Part shown: positions 30,798-38,591 of the stretch, one piece after another
How the letters are laid out: every line of letters begins with the position of its first letter
How positions within the stretch are numbered: the stretch's first letter is position 1
Source of the DNA: a virus
Strand: one strand, 5' to 3'
DNA: 52,220 nt
Virus record (IMG/VR): IMGVR_UViG_3300014962_000011
Coordinates: 1-52,220 of that record
Notes under the pieces: generated by a model
The model's input: only the letters and a program-made list of their open reading frames with translations
What the model was told of the DNA's origin: nothing
The model's database searches: none
Made by a program: the position numbers and the translations under genes

Positions 30798-31376
30798 TTA
30801 GTAAGCGGTGGTTTGTGTTGCCGTAAATGTTGCCGTGCAGGTGCCGGTAACTATCGCCCGCACCTGCTTGTACGGGAATATCTCAGCATCTTTCGGCAAA
30901 TACCAGTAGTAGTGAGTAGTCCCCGAACCGGTGAGGGTTGCAGAACTGCCCGAGCAGCCCGCACATGCTGTTGTATTGCCGGTGAGCGTTAGCCAGTTTT
31001 GACCGTCCCTACTGCCTTGTAGTACTGCTGTGCCGGCAAGCGTACCGGTCAGCGATGTTACACTAAAATCAAATAGCTTATCCACATTGCTGGAGTTGCT
31101 GAATTGGTAATAACCGGTATCGGTATTGTAGCCCAACGAATTAACTCGTGGCGCTTTCAGCGTGTCCGGGTGGCTGGAAGATACCGGCGTAACTGTGCCG
31201 AGCGTGATCGTAGCCTGATTACCGGTGGCGTAGCCTATTGAAAGGTATGTGCCGCCAGCATTTATGCCGCCGCGTGTTGCGCTCTGCGTTTGTGCCGGTG
31301 TTTTCGGAATAAATGTTTGCGCCTGTGCGCTGAAACATAAGGCTATAAAAGCCATGATTGCTATTATCTGCTTCAT
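30798..31376 (-). CDS. Exported protein in the head-gene block (192 aa)
   Basis: Signal peptide ends FSAQA followed by QTFIPK. The mature part is Thr/Gly/Ser-rich and beta-rich (TLAGTAVLQGSRDGQNWLTL), similar to discoidin- or fibre-like modules. It lies 6 bases after the major capsid gene, where a decoration protein would be expected, yet has an export signal. Confidence 0.55.
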   Translation of the reverse strand: MKQIIAIMAFIALCFSAQAQTFIPKTPAQTQSATRGGINAGGTYLSIGYATGNQATITLGTVTPVSSSHPDTLKAPRVNSLGYNTDTGYYQFSNSSNVDKLFDFSVTSLTGTLAGTAVLQGSRDGQNWLTLTGNTTACAGCSGSSATLTGSGTTHYYWYLPKDAEIFPYKQVRAIVTGTCTATFTATQTTAY

Positions 31377-31382
31377 TGTTGA

Positions 31383-32495
31383 TTAGGGTTTAAGAGCGAA
31401 GAAATAAATAGGTGTCTCATCGGCTGTCGACAGGTACTGCGTCACATAGGCGATGTAAAAACCTATCTGCCATTGTGTAACACTATCCTGTGTGTAACCA
31501 TGTCCGCCGCCGGTGGTTGTGTCTGCCTGCGTTCTCCATCCGTGAACCATGTACTCCATGCCGGGCACAGTATCGTCAGGAACCATGCCGTAACCACCTG
31601 CGTAGTCGTCGTAGTTACCTGACCCGTCGATGTACAGCTTAGGCATCCACGGAATGAATGCGAAGCTGTTTGATGGCATACAAAGAGCAACACCCTGGTC
31701 GTATCCGCCCACTATTGGAACATCACTATCGCCGAGGATAATATCCTCCCATATGTTACCCATATAGCCGCCTGTCTGCGGCGGTACGGGTGTTGCCTTT
31801 AGCTGGTAAGCGAGGTTGGTCGCGTTCTGCGTAGCCTGCGCCTGCTGGAACTCATACCCGCTTGGGCCTGCATACAGCTTTTGGTCTGCAAAAACATCAT
31901 ACTTAGAGTATCCGTACTTGTTCCAGCGCAGTGTGCTGGTCATAGCAGACCACGGAAGTGTCGCGTTGTTGCCAGATATTTCGTAAGTCTTTGTTATTGG
32001 GTCGAGGGTAGACATTGCAGCGTTTGTGCCGCGTGAGTTTACGCCGTTACGGCTTGCATAAAGCTGCTGGGTGAGCCATGTGCGCAGGCGTTCGCGTAGG
32101 TTACGCTGAGCCTGTGAAACTTCATTGCGGAACAGTTCGCCTTCGCTGAAAACGTTGTCCATCGCTTCAGTTTCGTTGAAGTAAAACTCTTCCGTGAAGG
32201 CTATCCACGTCAGTGTCTGTTGAGAAGAAGTACCGCCGATACCGGTATTGAACGCGGTCATCGCTGTACCATTTGTTGAAGGCTTACGATTTTTAACGTA
32301 GCCATAAACCGGCCTGTTTACCGATTGTTTGATCGCTGAAATGTTCTTAGCGTTCATCAGGAAGTCTTGGTTTTCAAGACCTACGTTGAGCACCTGCGTC
32401 TCAAGTTCGCGCAGTTCCGCTTTGTTGAACTCATCGCGCACAGGGCTTTGATAGGCTGCTAAGAGCGAATCGTAGTAGTTACTACTAGCTGGCAT
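31383..32495 (-). CDS. Major capsid protein (370 aa)
   Basis: Size, position after a scaffold-like gene and a dedicated promoter fit a major capsid protein. The N-terminus (AELRELETQVLNVGLENQDF) is helical and the middle has the mixed alpha/beta character of HK97-type folds. A leader of about 160 nt with a GGCGG/CCGCC stem precedes it. No direct sequence signature for HK97 was identified, so the call is moderately sure. Confidence 0.65.
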   Translation of the reverse strand: MPASSNYYDSLLAAYQSPVRDEFNKAELRELETQVLNVGLENQDFLMNAKNISAIKQSVNRPVYGYVKNRKPSTNGTAMTAFNTGIGGTSSQQTLTWIAFTEEFYFNETEAMDNVFSEGELFRNEVSQAQRNLRERLRTWLTQQLYASRNGVNSRGTNAAMSTLDPITKTYEISGNNATLPWSAMTSTLRWNKYGYSKYDVFADQKLYAGPSGYEFQQAQATQNATNLAYQLKATPVPPQTGGYMGNIWEDIILGDSDVPIVGGYDQGVALCMPSNSFAFIPWMPKLYIDGSGNYDDYAGGYGMVPDDTVPGMEYMVHGWRTQADTTTGGGHGYTQDSVTQWQIGFYIAYVTQYLSTADETPIYFFALKP

Positions 32496-32660
32496 TGTGT
32501 AAGAAATTGATAAGGTTAAAGAATTTGTTGTATTTCGCTAGACGGGCCTACAATGCCGCGCCTATGTAGCATATAGGGAACAACCCTAGTTCTTTTGTGG
32601 GCGGCAACAATCCGCCGGTGGGAGAAGTAACTGGAAGGATGCTAATTGCCAATTACGATG

Positions 32661-32712
32661 TAAAGATATTCCATTTTCTGGAATAACCAAATAATTCGTC
32701 CGAAAAATGGAA
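32661..32712 (-). promoter_or_regulatory. Capsid promoter with two TTCC-N7-GGAA dyads
   Basis: Dyads at 32669-32683 and 32698-32712 (second with one arm GTCC), 29 bases centre to centre. TATCTTTA (revcomp 32661-32668) abuts the first dyad. It lies upstream of the capsid gene, with a leader of about 155 nt that contains a CGGCGG/CCGCC hairpin (near 32608-32625). Confidence 0.6.
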
Positions 32713-32730
32713 AATATTTTTAGGCGAGAC

Positions 32731-33066
32731 TTATTTTAACAATTGCCGAAGCTGTTTATTTATGCCGGAAAATGTATCATTCATCTGATTTGACGCTACT
32801 ACGATAGATTCAGCGCAATTAATCACAGAATTTGCGATGGCTTTCACCTTTTGCGAGCGCACTAACTCCTGCGTTTGTTCGCCCACTATTGCTAATGCGG
32901 GCGCTCCTAATGGGTATCGTGGTATTGGCTGCGCGGCGATTGTTTGAATCTGATTCCGCGTGAATATTGCAAACAGTGCAGCCTTTGCTGTAAACTCATT
33001 TTGCGCCCGTTTCTTCAGGCGAAGCAGCTTGTGTCTGGTGTGATATTTACGCTCTCTTGGTGTCAT
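32731..33066 (-). CDS. Hypothetical late protein (111 aa)
   Basis: Not recognised. Very basic N-terminus (TPRERKYHTRHKLLRLKKRA), helical C-terminal half. The next gene upstream also begins TPR-LRKY, so the two may be related at their N-termini. Function unknown. Confidence 0.5.
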   Translation of the reverse strand: MTPRERKYHTRHKLLRLKKRAQNEFTAKAALFAIFTRNQIQTIAAQPIPRYPLGAPALAIVGEQTQELVRSQKVKAIANSVINCAESIVVASNQMNDTFSGINKQLRQLLK

Positions 33067-33082
33067 TATTTCATTTTAAATG

Positions 33083-33271
33083 CTATTTCTTGAGGTTTGA
33101 CCTATTTATATAAACCGATATTGCCATGAAAGAAGCCCAAGCGGGGAGGCAAAAGATTATCACCCACGGATTGTGATACACAATGGCGGATTGGGTGGCA
33201 TACACGGTGAGCGCAGCAGGCCCAGCGGCGGCCAATGAATAATGCAGATATTTGCGTAGTCGTGGTGTCAT
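33083..33271 (-). CDS. Two-span membrane protein (62 aa)
   Basis: Hydrophobic spans near 12-28 and 34-54, basic ends. A holin-like size and layout, but it lies among head genes. Overlaps the upstream gene by 4 bases. Confidence 0.5.
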   Translation of the reverse strand: MTPRLRKYLHYSLAAAGPAALTVYATQSAIVYHNPWVIIFCLPAWASFMAISVYINRSNLKK

Positions 33272-33483
33272 AGCTTATTAATTTCTTCAGGTGGAGTGAA
33301 TGCGAATTTTACGTCTGGCATTGGCTTTCCATAGTTAAACATCGGCAGGTCTTCAATATTTGCGTCGCGCCAAAAAGCCGCGCTCTCATAATCCTCAACT
33401 TCGACAGACCACTTAATCATTAATGCTTTCATTTCCTGAAAGTATGCATTCCATTCTTCTGGTGTTGTTGTGCATTGTGTCAT
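33268..33483 (-). CDS. Hypothetical late protein (71 aa)
   Basis: Not recognised. Acidic, Trp-containing (EEWNAYFQEMKALMIKW). The ATG at 33483 is preferred; one at 33504 would overlap the upstream gene by 7 bases. Confidence 0.5.
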   Translation of the reverse strand: MTQCTTTPEEWNAYFQEMKALMIKWSVEVEDYESAAFWRDANIEDLPMFNYGKPMPDVKFAFTPPEEINKL

Positions 33484-33497
33484 AACGAGAGTGAGGG

Positions 33498-33761
33498 TTA
33501 CCAACTAAATGTAAATGAATAAATGTTGCCAAAATTGTAATTGATGCCAGGCTTAGTATGTAGTTTCAATGTGCGTCTGCCGCTACGATCAAACATAATA
33601 CATGTTTCCTCTCCAAAATAGTTCTTTATCCTCTCTACATCAAAGTCGAATTTCACATCTGCCGGTATCTCATAAATGTAGTGTTCAGGATGCGATACAT
33701 AGCTCTTAAAATATGGCTTTAAGAACTCAATATCTACGTTTTCCTGCAATACATTTTCCAT
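33498..33761 (-). CDS. Hypothetical late protein (87 aa)
   Basis: Not recognised. Acidic alpha/beta protein (YIYEIPADVKFDFDVERI). The ATG at 33761 is chosen; a start at 33776 is possible. It follows the tRNA-like sequence by 28 bases. Confidence 0.5.
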   Translation of the reverse strand: MENVLQENVDIEFLKPYFKSYVSHPEHYIYEIPADVKFDFDVERIKNYFGEETCIMFDRSGRRTLKLHTKPGINYNFGNIYSFTFSW

Positions 33762-33789
33762 ACCCCAAATATACAAAAAAACACCCGAT

Positions 33790-33859
33790 TGGCCCCAGCA
33801 GGATTCGAACCTGTGACCTCCCGGTTATCCCGGTTGCTCTACCGCTGAGCTATGGGTTC
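33790..33859 (-). tRNA. Degenerate tRNA-like gene, Ile(GAT)-like, short anticodon loop
   Basis: D arm (GCTC AGCGGTA GAGC) and T arm (GG TTCGAAT CC) are clear. The acceptor stem has mismatches at positions 2-71 and 3-70. The anticodon arm reads CCGG-GATAA-CCGG: four pairs and a five-base loop, without U33. Inserting CT would restore CTGATAA, the usual tRNA-Ile(GAT) loop. Probably not a decoding tRNA as it stands; a pseudogene or a tRNA mimic. Confidence 0.5.
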
Positions 33860-33971
33860 ATCTACAAAACTCCGAACATTCGCAACAGAGGTGTAAGCAG
33901 ATTTATTACACTTATGAAATTGCTTTGATTGTGCCACGAATGCCGTCTTTACCGGGCGTTTTTGTTAGATA

Positions 33972-33979
33972 CAAATATA
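33972..33979 (-). promoter_or_regulatory. Putative -7 element upstream of tRNA-like gene
   Basis: TATATTTG on the minus strand, an exact TAnnTTTG match with weak -33. It lies about 110 bases before the tRNA-like sequence. The remaining bases between 33762 and 34031 hold no other visible gene. Confidence 0.4.
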
Positions 33980-34031
33980 CAAAAAGGCAGCCTAAAAAGA
34001 CCGCCTGTTCACCATAAAACATGAAAAAGAT

Positions 34032-34238
34032 TTAGTCCATTTGATGCACGTTATCCATGCTGTCGCGCGTCCATATAGCCGATTGGTAGTTGCCTACGTT
34101 CGGGCCTGTGCTGTGCGGGATTGAGTGCTCTATCGCAATAAGCTGTTCGCGAATATCTATCATTCGCGCTTTTGCAGAAAGTCTGGTATCGAACTGCAAA
34201 TCTTTATACTCATCCATCAATTCCTGATATGTTGCCAT
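34032..34238 (-). CDS. Hypothetical late protein between tRNAs (68 aa)
   Basis: Not recognised. Helical N-terminal half (YQELMDEYKDLQFDTRL). Starts 13 bases after the tRNA-Met 3' end. Confidence 0.5.
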   Translation of the reverse strand: MATYQELMDEYKDLQFDTRLSAKARMIDIREQLIAIEHSIPHSTGPNVGNYQSAIWTRDSMDNVHQMD

Positions 34239-34251
34239 AAAACCTATTTTG

Positions 34252-34323
34252 TAGCGGGAGGCGGGATCGAACCGCCGACCTATGGATTATGAGTCCATTG
34301 CGCTACCCCTGCGCTATCCCGCG
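34252..34323 (-). tRNA. tRNA-Met (CAT)
   Basis: A complete cloverleaf on the minus strand: acceptor CGCGGGA with TCCCGCT (first pair mismatched), D arm GCGC/GCGC, anticodon stem ATGGA/TCCAT with loop CTCATAA, T arm GGCGG/CCGCC. The 3' CCA is not encoded. The anticodon stem lacks the three G-C pairs of initiator tRNA, so it is elongator Met, or Ile2 if the C34 is modified to lysidine. Confidence 0.85.
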
Positions 34324-34328
34324 ATGTG

Positions 34329-34643
34329 TTAATATTCTATTTGTACGGTTTTGTCAATGCTGTCTGTGATTCGACTCCATCTAGGTATCAAGACGGTTTC
34401 GCGCGACCCACATCTAGCCATATACTTAAAAAAGGGACTGGGTGCGCAAGTATGGCGTATCATCCAAACTTTCATTTTTGTTCTCTCACTATAAAATCCA
34501 CCGCCGGTAGGATATTTCATTTCTTCCAATATTAAAGCTCCGCCCCTTTTGGTTAATACCTTGCCTTCGCAAAATAAAAACTCAGTTGTAGTGGGGAATA
34601 AAATCACTCCGCAGACAAACAAGAAAATTCTAATTGCTTTCAT
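34329..34643 (-). CDS. Exported small protein (104 aa)
   Basis: N-terminal hydrophobic segment (IRIFLFVCGVILFP) like a signal peptide or anchor; the mature part has several Cys. The ATG at 34643 is chosen over one at 34676. It ends 5 bases before tRNA-Met, so the tRNA is probably cut from the same transcript. Confidence 0.5.
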   Translation of the reverse strand: MKAIRIFLFVCGVILFPTTTEFLFCEGKVLTKRGGALILEEMKYPTGGGFYSERTKMKVWMIRHTCAPSPFFKYMARCGSRETVLIPRWSRITDSIDKTVQIEY

Positions 34644-34718
34644 AAAAATCCATTTAATCGTTAAATAAAACCCCACCCTGAGAACAAGGCGAGGTACTTA
34701 TCACCCCATGAAAAAAAC

Positions 34719-35591
34719 CTATGCTATCGTTTCGGCCCGTAGCCTGTTGAATAACTCCTGACGCTTGCGCGCCCAGCCTTCCGTCTTCCCCTTCTTTTCG
34801 ATAGGAAACTGCTTGTCAACCTCCTTTATAATGTCTTCGGTTGACTTGTATTTGCTCACCTTTGGCAATGCAGGGTTACGTACGCGCGGATCGTGTGTTA
34901 CCTTTGGGTCTTTGGGGTCTGTCGCTGGTGCAGCCTTTACCTTGTGCCACGACTTATATTTGTCCTTGCCGCGCTCCTGCTCCCATGCCTGTTGATACGG
35001 CAAGGTGTTTGCTTTTTCGTCTGCAACAAATTTTCCGGTAGACCTATCAAACAAACCCTCAACATCTCCATCCATCTTTATTTCGAAAGTGCGCTGAAGC
35101 CGGGCGATCCACTCATCTTCATCTAGCGCATCGGTCATGCCGTCAAAGAATAGCTTGCGGTACTTCTTTTCCGCTTTTAGCGCCTCTAGCTGTTGCTGGG
35201 CCGTTTGTATCTCTGTATTCTTTGAATCCACGGTCTTTTGCAGATCGGCGAACTTTGTTTCCCATTCCGCCGGTGTTACGCCCGCTTCTTTGACAGCCTT
35301 AGCCTTCATAGCCTCAACTATCTTCTTTGGGTCTTTTGCAGCCGCTCCGGTAAGGCCCAGCTCATACTCTGTATTCATGTTTCTGCACCATATTTCCTGC
35401 GCGTCCTTATCCTTGACGTAGCCCTTACGGATATTAGCCTCCAGCTCTGTATATCCCGCATCGTCATAGACGCGCAACGGCGGCAGCGTAATATCTACCT
35501 CGTCAGTGGCATCAAGCATTTCGGTGATTTGCTCGTCATTGTACTTTAGTGCTTTGAGCGCCTTTATCTGCGCTTCTCTTGAAAGTGGCAT
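34719..35591 (-). CDS. Probable scaffolding protein (290 aa)
   Basis: Charged and helical, with a long coiled coil near 105-150 (TVDSKNTEIQTAQQQLEALK) and a basic C-terminal segment. This is the usual make-up of phage scaffolding proteins, which guide capsid assembly and are then lost. It lies between portal and capsid genes, as expected. Confidence 0.6.
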   Translation of the reverse strand: MPLSREAQIKALKALKYNDEQITEMLDATDEVDITLPPLRVYDDAGYTELEANIRKGYVKDKDAQEIWCRNMNTEYELGLTGAAAKDPKKIVEAMKAKAVKEAGVTPAEWETKFADLQKTVDSKNTEIQTAQQQLEALKAEKKYRKLFFDGMTDALDEDEWIARLQRTFEIKMDGDVEGLFDRSTGKFVADEKANTLPYQQAWEQERGKDKYKSWHKVKAAPATDPKDPKVTHDPRVRNPALPKVSKYKSTEDIIKEVDKQFPIEKKGKTEGWARKRQELFNRLRAETIA

Positions 35592-35621
35592 AAGTGTTTG
35601 TTTTTATGTTATGGATGATGG

Positions 35622-36059
35622 TTACGCTTCTTTGGCAGTCTCAAATATAGGTTTGCCGTCCTTTTCGCCCACTATCTTCTTGTCAATGGAAATGTTCAGG
35701 CCGATAACCTTATATGTGCCGTCCGGATTGGTTACGCGCTCTTCTTTCCCGGTTTCCTCGTCAATCTCCGTCATAATAATGTCATTGGCCTTGTAGGTTT
35801 CGCCGCTCTTTACTTTGCCGGCCGGGAACCACCAAAGAACCATAGGATAGCCAAGCTCTGACGGATTTCGGTGATCCTGCGACCTGTTCAGCGCATCCAG
35901 TGTTGTTTGCATGTTTGGCATATTGCCGCGCTGAAGTTCCATTATCTGCACTGATTTAGTGACGGGGGCGCGCCGGCCAGGCTCCCGGTTAACTTTCACC
36001 AGGTACTTGTCGAAGCATTGTACATCCTTCGCATCGGGTGTGTTTGGTTTTCTGTTCAT
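35622..36059 (-). CDS. Hypothetical head-region protein (145 aa)
   Basis: Not recognised. Soluble, beta-rich C-terminal half (VIGLNISIDKKIVGEKDG). Between portal and scaffold, a place often used for head maturation or accessory proteins. Confidence 0.5.
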   Translation of the reverse strand: MNRKPNTPDAKDVQCFDKYLVKVNREPGRRAPVTKSVQIMELQRGNMPNMQTTLDALNRSQDHRNPSELGYPMVLWWFPAGKVKSGETYKANDIIMTEIDEETGKEERVTNPDGTYKVIGLNISIDKKIVGEKDGKPIFETAKEA

Positions 36060-36078
36060 AATTGTTTGTTTTGAAGAT

Positions 36079-38022
36079 TTATGATACTAATTGCATTTCC
36101 TGTGTTCCTACTTTTTGAAGGTCGGCGGTCGTATATCCAAATACTCCATCCATCCCACCACCGGACATTGTAACATTTCGGTCAACTATATCTGTGACCT
36201 TGAATATGCGCCCGTTATGGTCTGATTTCTGCTCCTTGCCGTGTATCACCCTCACTTCGTCGCCAATGTTTATAATTTCGCCGGTCGCAGTCATAAGTAA
36301 TGCGTCGTATTTTTTCATCTCAACATACCGGGTGGTTACATATTGGCGAAGTTTCTCACGTAGAATAACCGCTCCGCCTTCATCTGGCACACTGGCTATG
36401 TCGTAATCAGTAAGCGTGCTTGTCCACTCATCAAAGTACTTTTTCTCCATGCGCTCAGTGAGCGATAATTGCGGATCCGTCCAAATGGTTTCTACCGGTT
36501 CATGGACGAACGGCTCTACCTGCCTGAGTAGTTCCGCCTTACGATATAATTCCGGGTTGCCGTCGAACTTATTTTCGTTGTACTCTATCAATAGCGTGTC
36601 GAGTGTGTACATAGGCGCTTTGCCCTGCACCGCCTTCAGGTATCTTTCCCAAGTGGCATCAGGGCTTTCTATCATAAACCGGTCTCCGCATATAATTGCG
36701 CTACCTTGAAACTGATCGCGGTATTTATACCACGCGCAGGCATCTATGATAAACCGCTGTATCGACACCTTCCACTTTCCAAACAGGCGCAGGCGCTCAT
36801 GTTGTGGCTGTGTATTTAGCTGCGCCTCATAAGCCGTCTTTGAAGTATCGCCGCCACCGCCGCCCGAAGACTTCTGCCCGGCTATTAACGTCCTGTTTTG
36901 ACCCGCAGATTCTGTCACACCCCATGTCGTCAAGTAGAAGTACTGCTCCAGCGTCATGTTATTATCGTACATGAACTGCAAGGCTGCTATATCTGATTCT
37001 ATTCGGCCTAGCGGGGGGTGTGGTATGCTCTTATTCTCGTCATTTCGGTAATCTACTATTGCCACGTCAGCGGTGCGCAAGAAAGGCAGATAGCCTTTGC
37101 CGTGACACTCGGGGCAGTCCTGACCGTCTAACAATGCGTGTCCGTCGCATGTGGGGCACTTAAATTTCTGCATCCACTCTTTAGGGAATACATTTCGCCA
37201 ATATGCCCATGAATACAACGCCCTGTCTGTAAGCATGGCATCCAGCAGATTCAGCGATACAGATAATGGGCTTTCAAAATAGTTGTCTACACCCCATATG
37301 TCCGATATAATCATGCAAGGAACGTAACCAAATTCGTTAGGCACTTCACTTACCACGGTCATATTCTCATATGTAGTCCCGATGCTGCCTCGTGATCCGA
37401 TAGATACGATCCTATCTGCCACATCGTCTATCACCCTGTACACCTTGTTTCTTGGTGGTGTGTCTGCCGGGATAATACCAGCAGATATATACGCGCCTCT
37501 TTCCTCCTTTCCTATCTCAAATACTACGTATTCGAGCGCGCGCCCATTGTTCAGGTAGTCATAAACCTCATCTATACACCTAACCCTCGGGTATGGCTCA
37601 TCGTCTGAATTTATCTCTATTTGAATAAGTCCGTTCGGATCGTAGTCGTAGCGCATCTGCACTATATTCCTAATCCATTCGTCGAGTGGCAGCCCTTCGG
37701 TTATAGACTGTAAGAATATGCTAAAATCAGTTTGCAGGTCTTCGGGCAGGTTGATTTGCGTGAGACCGCCCTTTGCCGTGTATATCTTGTTTCGCGGGGC
37801 CATTACACGGTGAATAGTATCCCTATTAGACCGCATGAACTTAACGAGGGTGTCTTTTGTCCCCTCGCGCATGAACTCTTCTATATTTTCGACGTAATCC
37901 TCAACACCTTCACCGGTAAAGAACATGCGCAGCTTTTGATATTGCGCTTGCGCGGCCTTTATAAAGTCTATGTTTGGCCTGTTGGTTATAATATCCAGTA
38001 TCTCTTTATAGTCGAGGGTCAT
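36079..38022 (-). CDS. Portal protein with zinc-ribbon insertion (647 aa)
   Basis: Size and position after the terminase fit the portal, the ring through which DNA enters the head. Near residues 295-320 it has CPTCDGHALLDGQDCPECHG, a DnaJ-like two-CxxC zinc ribbon, which is also seen in portal-like proteins of other Bacteroidota phages. The long helical C-terminal half is consistent. Homology to a named portal family was not tested. Confidence 0.6.
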   Translation of the reverse strand: MTLDYKEILDIITNRPNIDFIKAAQAQYQKLRMFFTGEGVEDYVENIEEFMREGTKDTLVKFMRSNRDTIHRVMAPRNKIYTAKGGLTQINLPEDLQTDFSIFLQSITEGLPLDEWIRNIVQMRYDYDPNGLIQIEINSDDEPYPRVRCIDEVYDYLNNGRALEYVVFEIGKEERGAYISAGIIPADTPPRNKVYRVIDDVADRIVSIGSRGSIGTTYENMTVVSEVPNEFGYVPCMIISDIWGVDNYFESPLSVSLNLLDAMLTDRALYSWAYWRNVFPKEWMQKFKCPTCDGHALLDGQDCPECHGKGYLPFLRTADVAIVDYRNDENKSIPHPPLGRIESDIAALQFMYDNNMTLEQYFYLTTWGVTESAGQNRTLIAGQKSSGGGGGDTSKTAYEAQLNTQPQHERLRLFGKWKVSIQRFIIDACAWYKYRDQFQGSAIICGDRFMIESPDATWERYLKAVQGKAPMYTLDTLLIEYNENKFDGNPELYRKAELLRQVEPFVHEPVETIWTDPQLSLTERMEKKYFDEWTSTLTDYDIASVPDEGGAVILREKLRQYVTTRYVEMKKYDALLMTATGEIINIGDEVRVIHGKEQKSDHNGRIFKVTDIVDRNVTMSGGGMDGVFGYTTADLQKVGTQEMQLVS

Positions 38023-38040
38023 TATAGTAAGTGTTTGTTG

Positions 38041-38580
38041 TTACTGAATTATCTGGCTTACGGCTTTGCTGGTACGTTTTACCACGGCCTCAATCTCATT
38101 CTTCTGCTTAAACGTTGCATTGTTCCAAAAATCTTCAATAACCGCCATTTTGATAGGCGCTGAAATTTCCTGTAACTGCCGCTCTATTTCAAATGTGGCT
38201 TTGATCGTACCTATGGGGTCAAATTTTATTTTATTCAGTGCTGTTGCTCGAATCGTGCGGATAGCAAGCATTGACACCCCGGTATGCAGTTCGTGGAGCG
38301 GTTTTTGATTAAACTCAATAAATTCATTTATATTAAGGTTTAGCTCGAAGAAAGACATTTGATCTGAAATGCTCTTAAACGCACCATTAATTAGCCAAAG
38401 CTCTGCACTTTCCGGCAGCCTTATTTTTTCCACCTCTCTATCAAATATCGCCCTACAATCCGGGTGGTGAAAGATGGCGTTTAGCTTTTCTGGTGACATT
38501 ACGCCGGTAGCTGTCTTAGCTATGCCGGTTGTGTTGGCTGCTGTAATTGTGTTTTCTGCTGGTGTCATTGCGATTTCCAT
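38041..38580 (-). CDS. Hypothetical packaging-region protein (179 aa)
   Basis: Not recognised. The N-terminus is Thr/Ala-rich and low in complexity (ENTITAANTTGIAKTATG); the rest is helical. It stands between the large terminase and the portal. Confidence 0.5.
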   Translation of the reverse strand: MEIAMTPAENTITAANTTGIAKTATGVMSPEKLNAIFHHPDCRAIFDREVEKIRLPESAELWLINGAFKSISDQMSFFELNLNINEFIEFNQKPLHELHTGVSMLAIRTIRATALNKIKFDPIGTIKATFEIERQLQEISAPIKMAVIEDFWNNATFKQKNEIEAVVKRTSKAVSQIIQ

Positions 38581-38591
38581 ATGGGTGTGTT

